Under the pieces are notes generated by a model. That model made no database searches. It was not told the DNA's origin and saw only the letters and a program-made list of their open reading frames with translations. From an uncultured Thioclava sp. (GTDB taxonomy: Bacteria; Pseudomonadota; Alphaproteobacteria; Rhodobacterales; Rhodobacteraceae): a DNA stretch of 64,000 bases. The stretch lies in NCBI RefSeq assembly GCF_913064665.1, contig NZ_CAJYBT010000005.1:62001-126000 (forward strand), given 5' to 3'. Positions 27,275 to 37,417 of the stretch are shown in pieces. Positions within the stretch are counted from its first letter, which is position 1. Every line of letters begins with the position of its first letter. A program made the translations under genes and the position numbers.

Positions 27275-28156
27275 TTACTGACCACCGCCAAGGCCGTGGA
27301 CATAAGCGGTGACGGCGCGAATGTCAGCTTCGGACAGACGCTCGTTCCAGTTGGGCATCACACCCGTGCGGGCGTTGGCCACGGTATAGGTGATCGTGTC
27401 CACATCCCCGCCATACAGCCAGATCGCATCTGTCAGGTTGGGCGCACCCTGTGCCTGATCGCCAGTGCCATCTTCAGCATGACAGGCCGAACAGTTGTCT
27501 GCGAACACGGTCTCACCAGCGGCCGCCAGAGTGGCGTCGTTGTCCTGACCCGAGATCTTGCGGACATATTGCACGACCTGAGAGATTTCCTCTGTGCTGA
27601 GGATCTCGTCCTTGCCGAACGCCGGCATCTGCGAAAAGCGGGCCTCTTCTGTGGGGTCCGTTTCGTTGCGAATGCCGTGGGTGACGGTGAAATGGATATC
27701 GTCCATCGTGCCGCCCCACAGCCAGTCGCTATCCAGAAGGTTCGGATAGCCAAGCTGCGAATTACCGCCCGCACCCGCACCATGGCACTGGGCACACCAA
27801 GTTCTGAAGATCGCCCCACCCGCGTTCTGGGTGAAGTTCTTCAGCTCGGGATCACTGGCGATTTCGTCAAGATTGACGGCAACCAGCTTTTCCTGCACCG
27901 GCTTGTTCATCGCGGCGAACTTGTCGATATCGGCCTGCACATTTGCCCGGGTCGATGACCCGAGAAGACCCGGCGTCGCGCCCGATTTAAAGATCGGCCA
28001 AGCGGGCATCGCGATCGAATAGCCGATGCCCCAGATGATGCAGATATAGAAGGTATACAGCCACCATTTCGGCAGTGGGTTGTTATACTCTTCAATGCCG
28101 TCCCACTGGTGACCAGTGGTCTCGACCTCGTGTTTTTTCGTCGGTTTTTTGCTCAT
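27275..28156 (-). CDS. ccoP: cbb3-type cytochrome c oxidase subunit CcoP (dihaem)
   Basis: CcoP is the membrane-anchored dihaem c subunit that takes electrons from soluble or membrane cytochrome c and passes them to CcoO. The 293-residue product has the CcoP start motif with [19 protein letters not shown], one membrane helix (~31-50), and two haem c sites: CAQCH (121-125) and CSACH (222-226). Met ligands are likely in the PNLL...MPAFG and GVMPNW regions. It is last in the structural operon NOQP, followed by three hairpins. Confidence 0.97.
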   Translation of the reverse strand: MSKKPTKKHEVETTGHQWDGIEEYNNPLPKWWLYTFYICIIWGIGYSIAMPAWPIFKSGATPGLLGSSTRANVQADIDKFAAMNKPVQEKLVAVNLDEIASDPELKNFTQNAGGAIFRTWCAQCHGAGAGGNSQLGYPNLLDSDWLWGGTMDDIHFTVTHGIRNETDPTEEARFSQMPAFGKDEILSTEEISQVVQYVRKISGQDNDATLAAAGETVFADNCSACHAEDGTGDQAQGAPNLTDAIWLYGGDVDTITYTVANARTGVMPNWNERLSEADIRAVTAYVHGLGGGQ

Positions 28157-28188
28157 AATTCCACGCCTCCTTAGCTAACGTGGCGCCG

Positions 28189-28389
28189 TCATTCGCCCCG
28201 GTCCCGGTTTTCACCGGGAGCGGAGGAACTGGCGGGTTTGTCTTCATGCCGGAAGGGAATGTCGGACGTATCCTCGTAGGTCTTGCGCGACCCGGGCCGG
28301 AAGACCCAGACGACAATCCCGAGGAAGAACACGAACAAGAAGATCAGAAACCAGCTGTCCGCGAATTCCCTGAAGATATGATAGTCCAT
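28189..28389 (-). CDS. ccoQ: cbb3-type cytochrome oxidase subunit CcoQ
   Basis: The 66-residue product has one helix (residues ~10-30, DSWFLIFLFVFFLGIVVWVF) preceded by a short N-terminal part and followed by a polar tail with RPGSRKTYEDTSDIPFRHED, typical of CcoQ. CcoQ is the small accessory subunit that stabilises the oxidase against oxygen damage and, in Rhodobacter, influences redox signalling. It lies between ccoO and ccoP with short gaps. Confidence 0.94.
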   Translation of the reverse strand: MDYHIFREFADSWFLIFLFVFFLGIVVWVFRPGSRKTYEDTSDIPFRHEDKPASSSAPGENRDRGE

Positions 28390-28401
28390 TTTTATACTCC
28401 C

Positions 28402-29130
28402 TTACCGGCTAGCCACGGGCTGGAAGGTCGAGAAGTCGACCATCGTGCCAAGCACCTGCAAGTAGGCGATCAGCGCGTCCATCTCGGAAAGACCGGGACG
28501 CCCATCGAAGTTGCGAACATTGACGGCGTTGGGATAGCGCTCCAACAGACCATCGGTGTCGGCATCGGGATCCGCCTGCGCCATGAAGTCGGCCTTGGCG
28601 TTCTCGATCATGTCCGAATTATACGGCACACCCACCATCGCATCGGTGGACAAACGATCGCTGATATAGCGCCCGTCGATCATCCGGTTCGAAAGGAAGC
28701 CGTATTTCGGCATCACCGATTCTGGCACAACCGATTGCGGGTTGGTCAGGTGATCCACATGCCACGCATCCGAGTAGCGGCCACCCACACGGGCGAGGTC
28801 AGGCCCCGTCCGCTTGGAGCCCCACTGGAACGGATGGTCATATTTGCTCTCTGCTGCCAGCGAGTAATGACCATAGCGTTCCACCTCATCGCGCATCGGG
28901 CGGATCATCTGCGAGTGGCACAGATAGCACCCTTCGCGGATATAGACATCGCGCCCGGTCAGCTCCAGCGGCGTGTAGGGCCGCACCCCTTCAACATCCT
29001 CGATAACGTTTTCGAGGTAGAAAAGCGGTGCGATCTCTACGATGCCGCCGATGGTGACAACGAGAAAGGCGAAGATCAGAAGCAGTGTCGCGTTCCGTTC
29101 AAGGACGGAGTGTTTGTCGAGAAGTCCCAT
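28402..29130 (-). CDS. ccoO: cbb3-type cytochrome c oxidase subunit CcoO (monohaem)
   Basis: CcoO is a single-haem c subunit anchored by an N-terminal helix (residues ~15-35), passing electrons to the CcoN active site. The 242-residue product has the haem motif CYLCH (68-72) within [17 protein letters not shown], then the conserved [18 protein letters not shown] and a Met ligand in the [12 protein letters not shown] region. It is 12 bp downstream of ccoN. Confidence 0.97.
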   Translation of the reverse strand: MGLLDKHSVLERNATLLLIFAFLVVTIGGIVEIAPLFYLENVIEDVEGVRPYTPLELTGRDVYIREGCYLCHSQMIRPMRDEVERYGHYSLAAESKYDHPFQWGSKRTGPDLARVGGRYSDAWHVDHLTNPQSVVPESVMPKYGFLSNRMIDGRYISDRLSTDAMVGVPYNSDMIENAKADFMAQADPDADTDGLLERYPNAVNVRNFDGRPGLSEMDALIAYLQVLGTMVDFSTFQPVASR

Positions 29131-29142
29131 TCTGTCCTCTCC

Positions 29143-30744
29143 TTATTCTGCCGGAACGGCGGCAACCGAACGTGTTTCCACGCGAGGTTGACGAGCGACC
29201 GTCATCCACAAGTTATAGGCCATGATCATCCCACCAGCGAGGTAAAGAACCCCGCCCAGACCCCGCACCACGAACATCGGGTGCATTGCGGCTACGGTGT
29301 CCGCAAAGGCGTTCACAAGGAAGCCCTGGCTATCCACTTCGCGCCACATCAGACCTTGCATGATCCCCGCAACCCACATCGAGGAGGCGTAAAGAACGAT
29401 CCCGATCGTAGCGAGCCAGAAGTGCCAGCTCACGAGTTTCAACGAATACAGACCTTCACGGGCCCACAGCCGCGGCACAAGGAAGTAGAGCGTGCCGAAG
29501 GTGATCATGCCGTTCCAGCCCAGCGCACCCGAGTGCACGTGACCGATCGTCCAATCCGTGTAGTGCGACAGCGAGTTCACCGCCTTGATCGACATCATCG
29601 GGCCTTCGAAGGTGGACATGCCGTAAAAGCCGACCGACACCACCATCATACGGATGATCGGATCGGTGCGCAGCTTGTCCCATGCGCCCGAAAGCGTCAT
29701 CAGGCCGTTGATCATGCCACCCCAGGACGGCATCCACAGGATGATCGAAAAGGTCATGCCCAACGTGCCAGCCCAGTCGGGCAGCGCGGTATAGTGCAAG
29801 TGGTGCGGACCGGCCCAGATATACAGGAAGATCAGCGCCCAGAAGTGCACGATCGACAGTTTATACGAATAAACCGGGCGCTCGGCTTGCTTGGGCACGA
29901 AGTAATACATCATCCCCAGGAAACCCGCCGTCAAGAAGAAGCCCACTGCATTGTGGCCGTACCACCACTGCGTCATCGCGTCCTGCACGCCCGAGAACAC
30001 CTGCACCGACTTGGAGCCGAAGAACGACACCGGGATGGCGAGGTTGTTCACGAGGTGAAGCATCGCAATCGTCACGATGAAGGACAGGTAGAACCAGTTG
30101 GCAACGTAGATATGGGGTTCTTTGCGCTTGAAGATGGTGCCGAGGAAGACCAGCAAATAGGCCACCCAGACAACGGTCAGCCAGATATCGACATGCCATT
30201 CCGGCTCGGCATATTCCTTGGACTGCGTCGCGCCCAGGATGTAGCCGGACGCGGCCAGCACGATGAACAGGTTGTAGCCCCAGAACACGAACCAGCCAAG
30301 GCCGCCGCCCCAAAGACGCGCCGCCGAGGTGCGCTGCACCACATAAAAGCTCGACGCGATCAAAGCGTTGCCGCCAAAGGCGAAAATCACCGCAGAGGTG
30401 TGCAACGGCCGCAACTTGCCAAAGTTCAGATAGCCCTGCGCCCATTCGAAATTCAGCGACGGATAAGCCAGCTGAAATGCAATGATGACGGCCACGAGGA
30501 AACCGACCACACCCCAAAAAGTGGTGGCGATAACCCCGGCGCGAACCACACCGTCAAAATATTCATTCTGAGAGGCCGGTTGATGGCTCCCCATGGTGCG
30601 AAGCACCCAGATAAACGCGATTGCTGCTGCCAGCATGATCTCGACCGCGTTGACCTGATAGGCAAGATCGCGCGCGTTGCCAGCCGCAATAGCGGCCAGT
30701 ACCGCTACCAGGCCAAGCGCAATCAGCTTGATATAATCCCACAT
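29143..30744 (-). CDS. ccoN: cbb3-type cytochrome c oxidase catalytic subunit CcoN
   Basis: CcoN is the catalytic subunit that reduces O2 at a haem b3-CuB centre and pumps protons with high oxygen affinity. I use ATG at 30744 ([11 protein letters not shown], 533 residues, the normal length) because GAAGGGA lies 8 bases upstream; an in-frame extension to 30807 has no support. Twelve membrane helices with the haem and CuB His ligands are visible, for example [45 protein letters not shown] and [14 protein letters not shown]. An FNR box lies 107 bp upstream. Confidence 0.98.
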   Translation of the reverse strand: MWDYIKLIALGLVAVLAAIAAGNARDLAYQVNAVEIMLAAAIAFIWVLRTMGSHQPASQNEYFDGVVRAGVIATTFWGVVGFLVAVIIAFQLAYPSLNFEWAQGYLNFGKLRPLHTSAVIFAFGGNALIASSFYVVQRTSAARLWGGGLGWFVFWGYNLFIVLAASGYILGATQSKEYAEPEWHVDIWLTVVWVAYLLVFLGTIFKRKEPHIYVANWFYLSFIVTIAMLHLVNNLAIPVSFFGSKSVQVFSGVQDAMTQWWYGHNAVGFFLTAGFLGMMYYFVPKQAERPVYSYKLSIVHFWALIFLYIWAGPHHLHYTALPDWAGTLGMTFSIILWMPSWGGMINGLMTLSGAWDKLRTDPIIRMMVVSVGFYGMSTFEGPMMSIKAVNSLSHYTDWTIGHVHSGALGWNGMITFGTLYFLVPRLWAREGLYSLKLVSWHFWLATIGIVLYASSMWVAGIMQGLMWREVDSQGFLVNAFADTVAAMHPMFVVRGLGGVLYLAGGMIMAYNLWMTVARQPRVETRSVAAVPAE

Positions 30745-30850
30745 TTTGTGCGTCCCTTCGTCGTGTCTGTCCCCCGAAGCGAAGCCCGCAATACGAGAAT
30801 CCCCCAAGGAGTGACTTTAGCCGTTGTGGTCTCAGGGTATGCACGATGCC

Positions 30851-30864
30851 TTGATCTGCATCAA
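30851..30864 (-). promoter_or_regulatory. FNR/FnrL box for ccoNOQP
   Basis: TTGATCTGCATCAA matches the consensus TTGAT-N4-ATCAA exactly. It is 107 bp before ccoN in the ccoN/usp divergent gap and should activate the oxidase operon at low oxygen. Confidence 0.9.
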
Positions 30865-30922
30865 ATGATCGCGAGGGGGTTGCGCGATTTGGTCGCAGGT
30901 TTGTGATTTTGACGCCACGGGC

Positions 30923-30936
30923 CTTGATCCGGATCA
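30923..30936 (+). promoter_or_regulatory. FNR/FnrL box for the usp gene
   Basis: TTGATCCGGATCAA, another exact consensus match, lies 67 bp before the usp start, which would put a class II start point near 30970. The centre-to-centre distance from the ccoN box is 72 bp. Confidence 0.88.
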
Positions 30937-31002
30937 AAGCCGCGTCGACATGATCGGGTTAATCTGGCTTAACTGGAAATCCGAGAGCGCGGAGTGAGCC
31001 TA

Positions 31003-31842
31003 ATGTCCTACAAAACCATACTGACAATCGTGACCAACCCTAAGGTCGATGCGTCCCAGCTTGATACGGCGATTGCGGTGGCGCGGCGACGCGATGCGCA
31101 CCTTGATGTGCTGTGCATGGGAATTGATCGTACCCAAACCGGGTATTACTACGCTGGTGCGACGGCATTTGTGCAACAAGAGACCATTGATCGCGCTCAG
31201 GATGAGGCGCGCCTTGCCAATGAGGCCGTGCGTGCCCGCCTGCGTAGCGAAGATATTCGCTGGGGCGCCGATACCGTCGTCTCGCAGATTGGCGCTATGG
31301 CCACCGTTGTCGGACAGCGCGCGCGGTTTGCCGATCTGGTCGTGATGGGCCGCCCTTATGGGGACGGGCGCGGCACCGATCTGGAAGCCGCGATTGAAGC
31401 TGCCCTGTTCGAAGGTCAGGTGCCCGTCGCAATCGTGCCCGACAGCTATAAAGGCGACATCCCCGCCAAACGCGTGGTCATCGCGTGGAACCAGTCGCAC
31501 GAAGCAATGCGCGCCGTGCGCGCCGCTCTGCCGGTGCTGAAATCGGCCGATCTGGTGGATATCACCGTGATCGACCCGCCCACGCATGGCCCCGAACGCT
31601 CTGATCCCGGCGGCCAACTCAGCCAGATGCTGGCGCGTCATGGCGTCAATACTGAGGTCTCGGTGCTATCCAAAACGATGCCGCGGGTGTCAGACGTGCT
31701 TAACCGGCATATCCGCGACAGCAATGCCGACGCGCTGGTGATGGGGGCTTACGGCCATTCGCGCTTCCGCGAGGCAATTTTGGGCGGTGCCACCCGGCAT
31801 ATGCTGGAAATGGCCGATGTGCCGGTGATCATGGCGCATTGA
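31003..31842 (+). CDS. Tandem-domain universal stress protein
   Basis: The 279-residue product holds two Usp domains (about 1-145 and 150-279). The second has the ATP-binding pattern G-2x-G-9x-G in MGAYGHSRFREAILGGATR; the first has MGRPYG in its place and may not bind nucleotide. Usp proteins of this kind are linked to survival under low oxygen or energy stress. ATG at 31003 has GGAG upstream. It is divergent from ccoN and carries its own FNR box, so it belongs to the FnrL regulon. A terminator follows. Confidence 0.92.
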   Translation: MSYKTILTIVTNPKVDASQLDTAIAVARRRDAHLDVLCMGIDRTQTGYYYAGATAFVQQETIDRAQDEARLANEAVRARLRSEDIRWGADTVVSQIGAMATVVGQRARFADLVVMGRPYGDGRGTDLEAAIEAALFEGQVPVAIVPDSYKGDIPAKRVVIAWNQSHEAMRAVRAALPVLKSADLVDITVIDPPTHGPERSDPGGQLSQMLARHGVNTEVSVLSKTMPRVSDVLNRHIRDSNADALVMGAYGHSRFREAILGGATRHMLEMADVPVIMAH

Positions 31843-31870
31843 GCCTTAGCCAAACGCTGCAATCGGACAG

Positions 31871-31897
31871 AAGGGCGCTCTCTCGGGCGCCCTTTTT
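31871..31897 (+). terminator. Rho-independent terminator after usp
   Basis: Arms AAGGGCGC (31871-31878) and GCGCCCTT (31887-31894) with an 8-base loop are followed by TTT, 28 bases after the usp stop. Confidence 0.85.
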
Positions 31898-31954
31898 CAT
31901 TGCCTGCACGCCCCGCCCCATGCGACGATTACCTTAGTAAACAGGGAGGCTGCG

Positions 31955-32311
31955 ATGAGCTATGTGACCGCATTCATGACGGCGGTGCCCGAACAAAACA
32001 AGGCGCGCTATATCGAGATGGCCCGCAAGAGCTGGGGTTTGTTCGTTGATTTCGGCGCAATCGAAATGACCGAGTGCTGGGAAGACAACGTCCCCGACGG
32101 CAAGGTGACCTCGTTTCCGATGGCCGTAAAGCGTGAAGCCGGTGAAAAGGTCGTCGTCTCGTGGATTCGCTGGCCCAACCGCTCCTCGGCGGATCGCTGT
32201 TTCGCCTCGATGGAAAGCGATCCGCGCTGGCAGGCAATGGGCGAGATGCCCTTTGACGGCATGCGGATGATGTGGGGCGGATTCGAGCCGATCTTCAGCG
32301 CACAGCGCTAG
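31955..32311 (+). CDS. DUF1428 family protein
   Basis: The 118-residue protein matches the DUF1428 pattern: YVTAFMTAVPEQNKARYIEM near the start, ECWEDNVPDGK, VVVSWIRWPNR and the Met-rich MRMMWGGFEPI end. It is a small ferredoxin-like (dimeric alpha/beta barrel) protein of unknown function in the cytoplasm. It sits alone between usp and fnrL, separated from usp by a terminator, and converges with fnrL. Confidence 0.9.
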   Translation: MSYVTAFMTAVPEQNKARYIEMARKSWGLFVDFGAIEMTECWEDNVPDGKVTSFPMAVKREAGEKVVVSWIRWPNRSSADRCFASMESDPRWQAMGEMPFDGMRMMWGGFEPIFSAQR

Positions 32312-32363
32312 GCGCGAAACCCTCAACCCTGTCGAAGGTGATACCCCGGGGCCGAAACGCCCC

Positions 32364-33110
32364 TCAGATCAGAAAGCCGCCGTCGCTGTCATCGCCCGCT
32401 TCCATCAGCAGCCGGTCCATATCGGGCACGCTGACATGGCGCTTGCCTTCCAGCACGATCACCCCGTCGCGTTTAAGCGCCGAAATCTGGCGACTGACCG
32501 TTTCAAGCGTGAGCCCGAGATAATCGGCCATCGCCTCGCGGGTAAGCGGCAGATCGAAGGTGACCTCACTGGTCTGCGCGGCATGATTGATCGGCGCATC
32601 GCGCCGCGCCACGATTGAAAGCAGCGAGGCGATCTTTTCGCGCGCCGTCTTGCGGCCCAAAAGCAGCATCCATTCGCGCGCCGCATCCAACTCGTCCAGA
32701 GTCATCTGCAACAACCTCTGCGCGATATGGGGCGTGCGCTCCATCATCTCTTCGAAGGGCTTTTTGCGAAAGCAACACATCAAGATATTGGTGGTCGCGG
32801 TGACATTATAAGCCGCGCCCGAACGCCCCGGACGGCCGACAAAATCAGACGGGAGCAACAGCCCCACCATCTGCGTGCGCCCATCTTCCAGCGTCTGCGT
32901 CAGCGTCGCAATTCCCGACACAACCGAAGCCACGAAATCCATCTTGTCGCCCGCCCAGACCACGGTCTGACCGGCCTCAAAGCTGCGATAATATTTGATA
33001 TCCTCGAGCTCTTCGATCTCGTCAACATCACAACGCGCACAGACCGCCCGATGGCGGATCGGACAATCCCCACAAGTCAGGGAAACAGGATGAACGTCGT
33101 CATGAGGCAT
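32364..33110 (-). CDS. fnrL: Oxygen-responsive transcription regulator FnrL
   Basis: FnrL is the Rhodobacterales FNR homologue: an oxygen-labile 4Fe-4S cluster allows dimerisation and DNA binding at low O2. The 248-residue product has clustered N-terminal Cys (13, 16, 24, 27) and a central Cys pair (LMCCFRKK), a cyclic-nucleotide-binding-like domain, and the helix-turn-helix TREAMADYLGLTLETVSRQI with the ETVSR recognition helix that reads TTGAT. The start is ATG at 33110; a longer frame begins with a TTG inside the FNR box and is unlikely. It is divergent from hemN. Likely targets in this window are ccoNOQP, ccoGHIS, usp and hemN. Confidence 0.97.
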   Translation of the reverse strand: MPHDDVHPVSLTCGDCPIRHRAVCARCDVDEIEELEDIKYYRSFEAGQTVVWAGDKMDFVASVVSGIATLTQTLEDGRTQMVGLLLPSDFVGRPGRSGAAYNVTATTNILMCCFRKKPFEEMMERTPHIAQRLLQMTLDELDAAREWMLLLGRKTAREKIASLLSIVARRDAPINHAAQTSEVTFDLPLTREAMADYLGLTLETVSRQISALKRDGVIVLEGKRHVSVPDMDRLLMEAGDDSDGGFLI

Positions 33111-33123
33111 GCGGTGTTTCGTC

Positions 33124-33137
33124 TTGATCTGTGTCAA
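33124..33137. promoter_or_regulatory. FNR-type box between fnrL and hemN
   Basis: TTGATCTGTGTCAA (one mismatch from consensus) lies in the 62-bp gap between the divergent starts, 13 bases upstream of fnrL and 35 bases upstream of hemN. It could repress fnrL and activate hemN from one site. Confidence 0.8.
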
Positions 33138-33172
33138 TTTCTCACGCCGATCTTACAACTAAAGATACGTCT

Positions 33173-34528
33173 ATGAAACAGGAATCGCAACTCGCCAAGC
33201 TTGGCCTTTTCGATGCAAAAGTGCCACGCTACACCTCTTATCCTACAGCACCGCATTTCGCGGGCGGCGTTGGGCCGGATACTTTTTCTAGCTGGATCGA
33301 GCAGATTCCGGCGGGTGGATCGATCTCGCTTTATCTACATGTGCCGTTCTGCCGCAGGTTGTGCTGGTTCTGCGCCTGCCGCACGCAAGGCACGCAAAGC
33401 GATGAGTCGGTGCGCGCCTATTCCGAGGTTTTGCTGGCCGAATTGCAAATGCTGCGCGACCGGCTAGCGCCGGGCGTGACGCTGTCGCGCCTGCATTGGG
33501 GCGGTGGAACGCCGACCTTGATGCCCGCCGATATGATGAAGCGGCTGGCCGATGCGGTGTTTGACGTGGTGCCGATGGGCGAAGGCGCCGAGTTCTCAGT
33601 CGAGATTGACCCCAATGAGATCGACGCCCCCCGGATGGACGCATTGGTGGGTGCGGGCATGAACCGCGCCTCGATCGGGGTGCAGGATTTCGACCCGCAA
33701 ATCCAGAAAATCATCGGACGCGAGCAAAGCTACGAGATAACCAAGGCCGCCGTGGACATGATTCGCGAGCGCGGCGTGGCCAGCCTGAATGCCGATATCC
33801 TGTATGGTCTGCCCCATCAGACCCCCGCGAAGATCGCCAATTCGGTGCAGCAGTTGCTGTCGCTTGGGCCCGATCGCGTGGCGCTGTATGGTTATGCGCA
33901 TGTGCCGTGGATGGCGCGGCGTCAGACGATGATTCCGTCAGATCATCTGCCCACCCCGCAAGAACGGCTCAAACTGTTCGAAGTGGCGCGCGATCTGTTC
34001 GTGGCCGATGGCTATGACGAGATCGGCATTGATCACTTCGCCCTGCCCACGGATGGCTTATCGATCGCGCAAAAGAACGGCAAGCTGCGGCGCAATTTCC
34101 AAGGCTATACCGATGATCTTGCCGAAGCGCTGGTCGGGCTTGGAGCCTCGTCAATTTCGCGTTTCCCGCAGGGCTATGCGCAAAACGCCTCGGCCACGTC
34201 GAAACATACCGGCGCGATCCGCGAAGGGCAGTTCTCCACCGCGCGCGGCCATGTCTTCAGCGCCGAAGACAAGCTGCGCGGTCGCATGATCGAAGCCCTG
34301 ATGTCGGATTTCGAGATCAAGACGGATGAGCTGGTGCGCGATTTTGGTGCCAAGCCGCATGAGTTGGCGCAGATGTTTTCAACCTGTGTCGATAAGTTCG
34401 GCGATATGGTCGAGATGACGACCGAGGGGCTGCGCATCCCCGTCAAGGGCCGCCCGCTGACGCGCATGATCGCGCGCCATTTCGACGTCTATGATATGTC
34501 GGCCTCTAGCCACAGTTCGGCGATCTGA
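33173..34528 (+). CDS. hemN: Oxygen-independent coproporphyrinogen III dehydrogenase
   Basis: HemN (HemZ in Rhodobacter) is a radical SAM enzyme that makes protoporphyrinogen IX without oxygen. The 451-residue product has the CxxxCxxC cluster motif with an extra Cys (Cys60, 64, 67, 69 in PFCRRLCWFCACR), GGGTPT for SAM binding, the EIDPNEI segment, and the HemN C-terminal domain. The start at 33173 gives the normal N-terminus (MKQESQLAKLGLFDAKVPRY). No good ribosome site precedes it. It is divergent from fnrL and shares its FNR box, matching its need at low O2. Confidence 0.97.
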   Translation: MKQESQLAKLGLFDAKVPRYTSYPTAPHFAGGVGPDTFSSWIEQIPAGGSISLYLHVPFCRRLCWFCACRTQGTQSDESVRAYSEVLLAELQMLRDRLAPGVTLSRLHWGGGTPTLMPADMMKRLADAVFDVVPMGEGAEFSVEIDPNEIDAPRMDALVGAGMNRASIGVQDFDPQIQKIIGREQSYEITKAAVDMIRERGVASLNADILYGLPHQTPAKIANSVQQLLSLGPDRVALYGYAHVPWMARRQTMIPSDHLPTPQERLKLFEVARDLFVADGYDEIGIDHFALPTDGLSIAQKNGKLRRNFQGYTDDLAEALVGLGASSISRFPQGYAQNASATSKHTGAIREGQFSTARGHVFSAEDKLRGRMIEALMSDFEIKTDELVRDFGAKPHELAQMFSTCVDKFGDMVEMTTEGLRIPVKGRPLTRMIARHFDVYDMSASSHSSAI

Positions 34529-34583
34529 GGCGCGATTTTGGGTGATAGGATCGGGCGTCTGGGACACTGGGCACCCTTTCCCC

Positions 34584-35810
34584 CTACCCCCGGCGGTGCG
34601 CGCCTTCGACGAACTCAATCAGCCGCGGCAGGCATTTCGTTTTGAGATCATAGGTCTCAACGATATGGCGGCGCGCGGCCTCGCGCATCGGCGCATAGGT
34701 TTCAGGTTCGCTCAGCCCCTCGATCAACGCCTCTGCCCAGCCTGCGATGTCAAAGAACTCGACCAGCCGCCCGGTCTCGCCATCGCGGATCACCTCGCGC
34801 ACCGGCGCAGTATCCGAAGCCACCACCGCACAGCCCGCCGCCATCGATTCCAGCAGCGACCAGCTAAGAACAAACGGGTAGGTCAGATAGGCATGCACGC
34901 GGCTGACATGCAGCAGGTTAACGTAATCCGCGTAAGGGATGCGGCCCAGAAAATGCACGCGATCCAGATCAAGCTGGCCACCGACCTCGGTCAGGAATTT
35001 CTGCTTCCAGCTTTCGGCGTCCTTGGGCGGGGCGCCATAGCTTTGCCCCTCCTCGCCCACGATCAGCACATGGGCCTTGGGGCGCGCCGCCAGCACTTCG
35101 GGCAATGCGCGCATAAAGCTGTGAAAGCCACGATAGGGTTCTAGCGAGCGGTTGACGAAAGTCACCACCTCATCGCCGGGACGGAAAACCCGCGTGGTTC
35201 CGGGAACGGTGAAACGGGCATCGGCGCGCGGCGCAAGACGGTCGGTATCAACGCCATCATGGCACACGGTGATCTTGGCACGCAGCTCGGGCGGGAAAGT
35301 GTCGGCCTGAAACTGCGTGGGCGACAGCCCCGCATCCGCCTGCACCATCGACTGCACCAGATGCGCCGAACGCGCCACGGTCGAGACCCGCGCCTCAAGG
35401 CCGGGGCGGGCGAATTCCGGGTCGAAATCGGTATCCAGACCCGTCGTGCGATACATCAGTTCGGCATAGACTAGCAGTTTCGCCTGCGGCCAGACCTCGC
35501 GCAGGAACAGGGTTTCGCCCCAGCCGGAATGGCCAACGATCACATCGGGCGCATAGCCATTCTTGTCACGCAACTGACGCGCGGCAAGGGCGGCGCGCGC
35601 GCCCCGTTCGGCGCTTTGTGCATAAAGCCGCGTCAGGCCAGATGACAGCGTCACCTCGTCGGGCTTGCGGTATTTCACCACCCGCACCGGCGAAGCGCGG
35701 GTGTTAGTTTCAGCCGTGAGCGCCAGCACCTCATGGCCGCGCGCTACCAGCGCAGGCGCGAGATGGGGGAACTGGCCGGGGAAATTCTGATGAACGAACA
35801 GGATTTTCAT
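34584..35810 (-). CDS. Glycosyltransferase family 4 protein
   Basis: The 408-residue product begins MKILFVHQNFPGQFPHLAPA, the hallmark of the Glyco_trans_4_3 N-terminal domain, followed by a GT-B C-terminal domain with FVNRSLEPYRGFHSFMRALP, FLGRIPYADYVNLL and SLLESMAAGCAVVASDTAP (the E7-type donor motif). It should transfer a sugar from a nucleotide donor to a surface polysaccharide or lipid; the substrate is unknown. It begins two bases after the yejF stop, an unusual partner for a peptide importer, and may share its transcript. Confidence 0.9.
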   Translation of the reverse strand: MKILFVHQNFPGQFPHLAPALVARGHEVLALTAETNTRASPVRVVKYRKPDEVTLSSGLTRLYAQSAERGARAALAARQLRDKNGYAPDVIVGHSGWGETLFLREVWPQAKLLVYAELMYRTTGLDTDFDPEFARPGLEARVSTVARSAHLVQSMVQADAGLSPTQFQADTFPPELRAKITVCHDGVDTDRLAPRADARFTVPGTTRVFRPGDEVVTFVNRSLEPYRGFHSFMRALPEVLAARPKAHVLIVGEEGQSYGAPPKDAESWKQKFLTEVGGQLDLDRVHFLGRIPYADYVNLLHVSRVHAYLTYPFVLSWSLLESMAAGCAVVASDTAPVREVIRDGETGRLVEFFDIAGWAEALIEGLSEPETYAPMREAARRHIVETYDLKTKCLPRLIEFVEGAHRRG

Positions 35811-35812
35811 GC

Positions 35813-37417
35813 TCAGGCCGTTTCAAGCGCCGTCTCGCCCAAAGCGGCGGCCATCAACTGGCGGGTATAGGCGGTTTGTGGGTTAGCAAAGACATCACGC
35901 GCCAGCCCCGCCTCGACGACATCGCCGCGCTTCATCACCATGATCTTGTGGCTCAGCGCGCGCACCACGCGCAAATCGTGGCTGATGAACAGATAGGCCA
36001 GCCCGTGACGGCGCTGCAAATCACGCAACAGATCGACGATCTGCACCTGCACCGTCATATCCAGCGCCGAGGTCGGCTCGTCCAGCACCACCACTTTGGG
36101 CCGCAAGATCATCGCGCGCGCAATCGCGATGCGCTGGCGCTGACCGCCGGAAAACTCATGCGGGTAGCGCTCCATCATCGCGGGGTCGAGCCCGGTTTCA
36201 GCCATAATTTCGGCCACCATATCGCGGCGATTGCGCCCCTTCTCGACGCCATGCACCGTCAGTCCCTCAGCGATGATCTGCTCCACCGTGAGGCGCGGAC
36301 TGAGGCTGCCGAACGGGTCTTGGAACACGATCTGCATGTCCCGGCGCAGCGCACGCAACCGCCCCGCCTGCCAGCGCGAGATATCCTCGTTTTCATACAG
36401 GATCGGCCCCTCGGAGGCGATCAGCCGCATGATCGCAAGCGCCAGCGTGGTCTTGCCCGAGCCGCTTTCGCCCACGATCCCCAAGGTCTCGCCCGCGCGC
36501 ACAGACAGCGAGGCGTCATTGACCGCCTGCACATGGCCCACCGTCTTGCGCAGCAATCCGCGTTGGATGGGAAACCAGATTTTCAGATGCTCGGTGCGCA
36601 CGACTTCGGGGGAATTTTCCGGCACCGGATCGGCGAGGCCCGTGGGTTCGGCCTCCAGCAGTTTGCGGGTATAGGGGTGGCGCGGATTGGCGAAGATCTC
36701 TTCGGTCGGGCCTTGCTCGACGATCTCGCCGTTTTGCATCACGCAGACCCGGTCCGCGATGCGCCGCACCACGCCCAGATCATGACTGATGAACAACAGG
36801 CTCATGCCCATGTCGCGTTTCAGATCGGCCAGCAGGTCAAGGATCTGCGCCTGAATGGTCACATCAAGTGCTGTGGTCGGCTCATCCGCGATCAGCAGTT
36901 CAGGCCCATTGGCCAGCGCCATCGCGATCATCACGCGCTGGCGTTGCCCTCCCGAAAGCTGGTGGGGGTAATCGTCCAGACGGCTTGCAGGATCGGGGAT
37001 GCCGACCTTGTCGAGCAGTTCAATCACACGCGCGCGCGCCGCAGCCCCGCGCAGACCTTGGTGCAGCGACAGGCTTTCGCTGATCTGTTTTTCCAGCGTG
37101 TGCAGCGGATTAAGCGATGTCATCGGCTCTTGAAAGATAAAGCTGATATCATTGCCGCGCGTGGCCATCAGATCGCGTTCCGACGCACCGATCATCTCGC
37201 GGCCGGCATAGCGGATCGAGCCCTCAAGCCGCGCCGTGCCTCCCAAAAGCGCCACAGTCGACAGCGCCGTGACCGACTTTCCAGAGCCGGATTCGCCCAC
37301 AAGCGCGACCGTCTCGCCATTGCCGACGCTAAAGCTGACGCCCTTCACCGCTTGGGTATATTTCCCCTCCGAGCGAAACGACACGCGCAGGTTTTCGACC
37401 TCAAGAACCGGTTTCAT
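35813..37417 (-). CDS. yejF: Peptide/microcin C-type ABC transporter ATPase YejF (double domain)
   Basis: The 534-residue protein is two fused ABC ATPases of the Opp/Dpp type. Each has Walker A (GESGSGKS near 40 and GESGSGKT near 310), signature ([16 protein letters not shown]), Walker B ([15 protein letters not shown]) and the oligopeptide-transporter C-terminal extension ([20 protein letters not shown]). It energises uptake through YejBE. Its ATG overlaps the yejE stop by 4 bases, and the GT4 gene follows. Confidence 0.95.
   Translation of the reverse strand: MKPVLEVENLRVSFRSEGKYTQAVKGVSFSVGNGETVALVGESGSGKSVTALSTVALLGGTARLEGSIRYAGREMIGASERDLMATRGNDISFIFQEPMTSLNPLHTLEKQISESLSLHQGLRGAAARARVIELLDKVGIPDPASRLDDYPHQLSGGQRQRVMIAMALANGPELLIADEPTTALDVTIQAQILDLLADLKRDMGMSLLFISHDLGVVRRIADRVCVMQNGEIVEQGPTEEIFANPRHPYTRKLLEAEPTGLADPVPENSPEVVRTEHLKIWFPIQRGLLRKTVGHVQAVNDASLSVRAGETLGIVGESGSGKTTLALAIMRLIASEGPILYENEDISRWQAGRLRALRRDMQIVFQDPFGSLSPRLTVEQIIAEGLTVHGVEKGRNRRDMVAEIMAETGLDPAMMERYPHEFSGGQRQRIAIARAMILRPKVVVLDEPTSALDMTVQVQIVDLLRDLQRRHGLAYLFISHDLRVVRALSHKIMVMKRGDVVEAGLARDVFANPQTAYTRQLMAAALGETALETA

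Noticed and set aside
28180-30906. A 908-codon plus-strand frame opposite ccoNOQP
   Set aside because: It is antisense to four well-recognised oxidase genes and its product has no domain; a codon-bias shadow.
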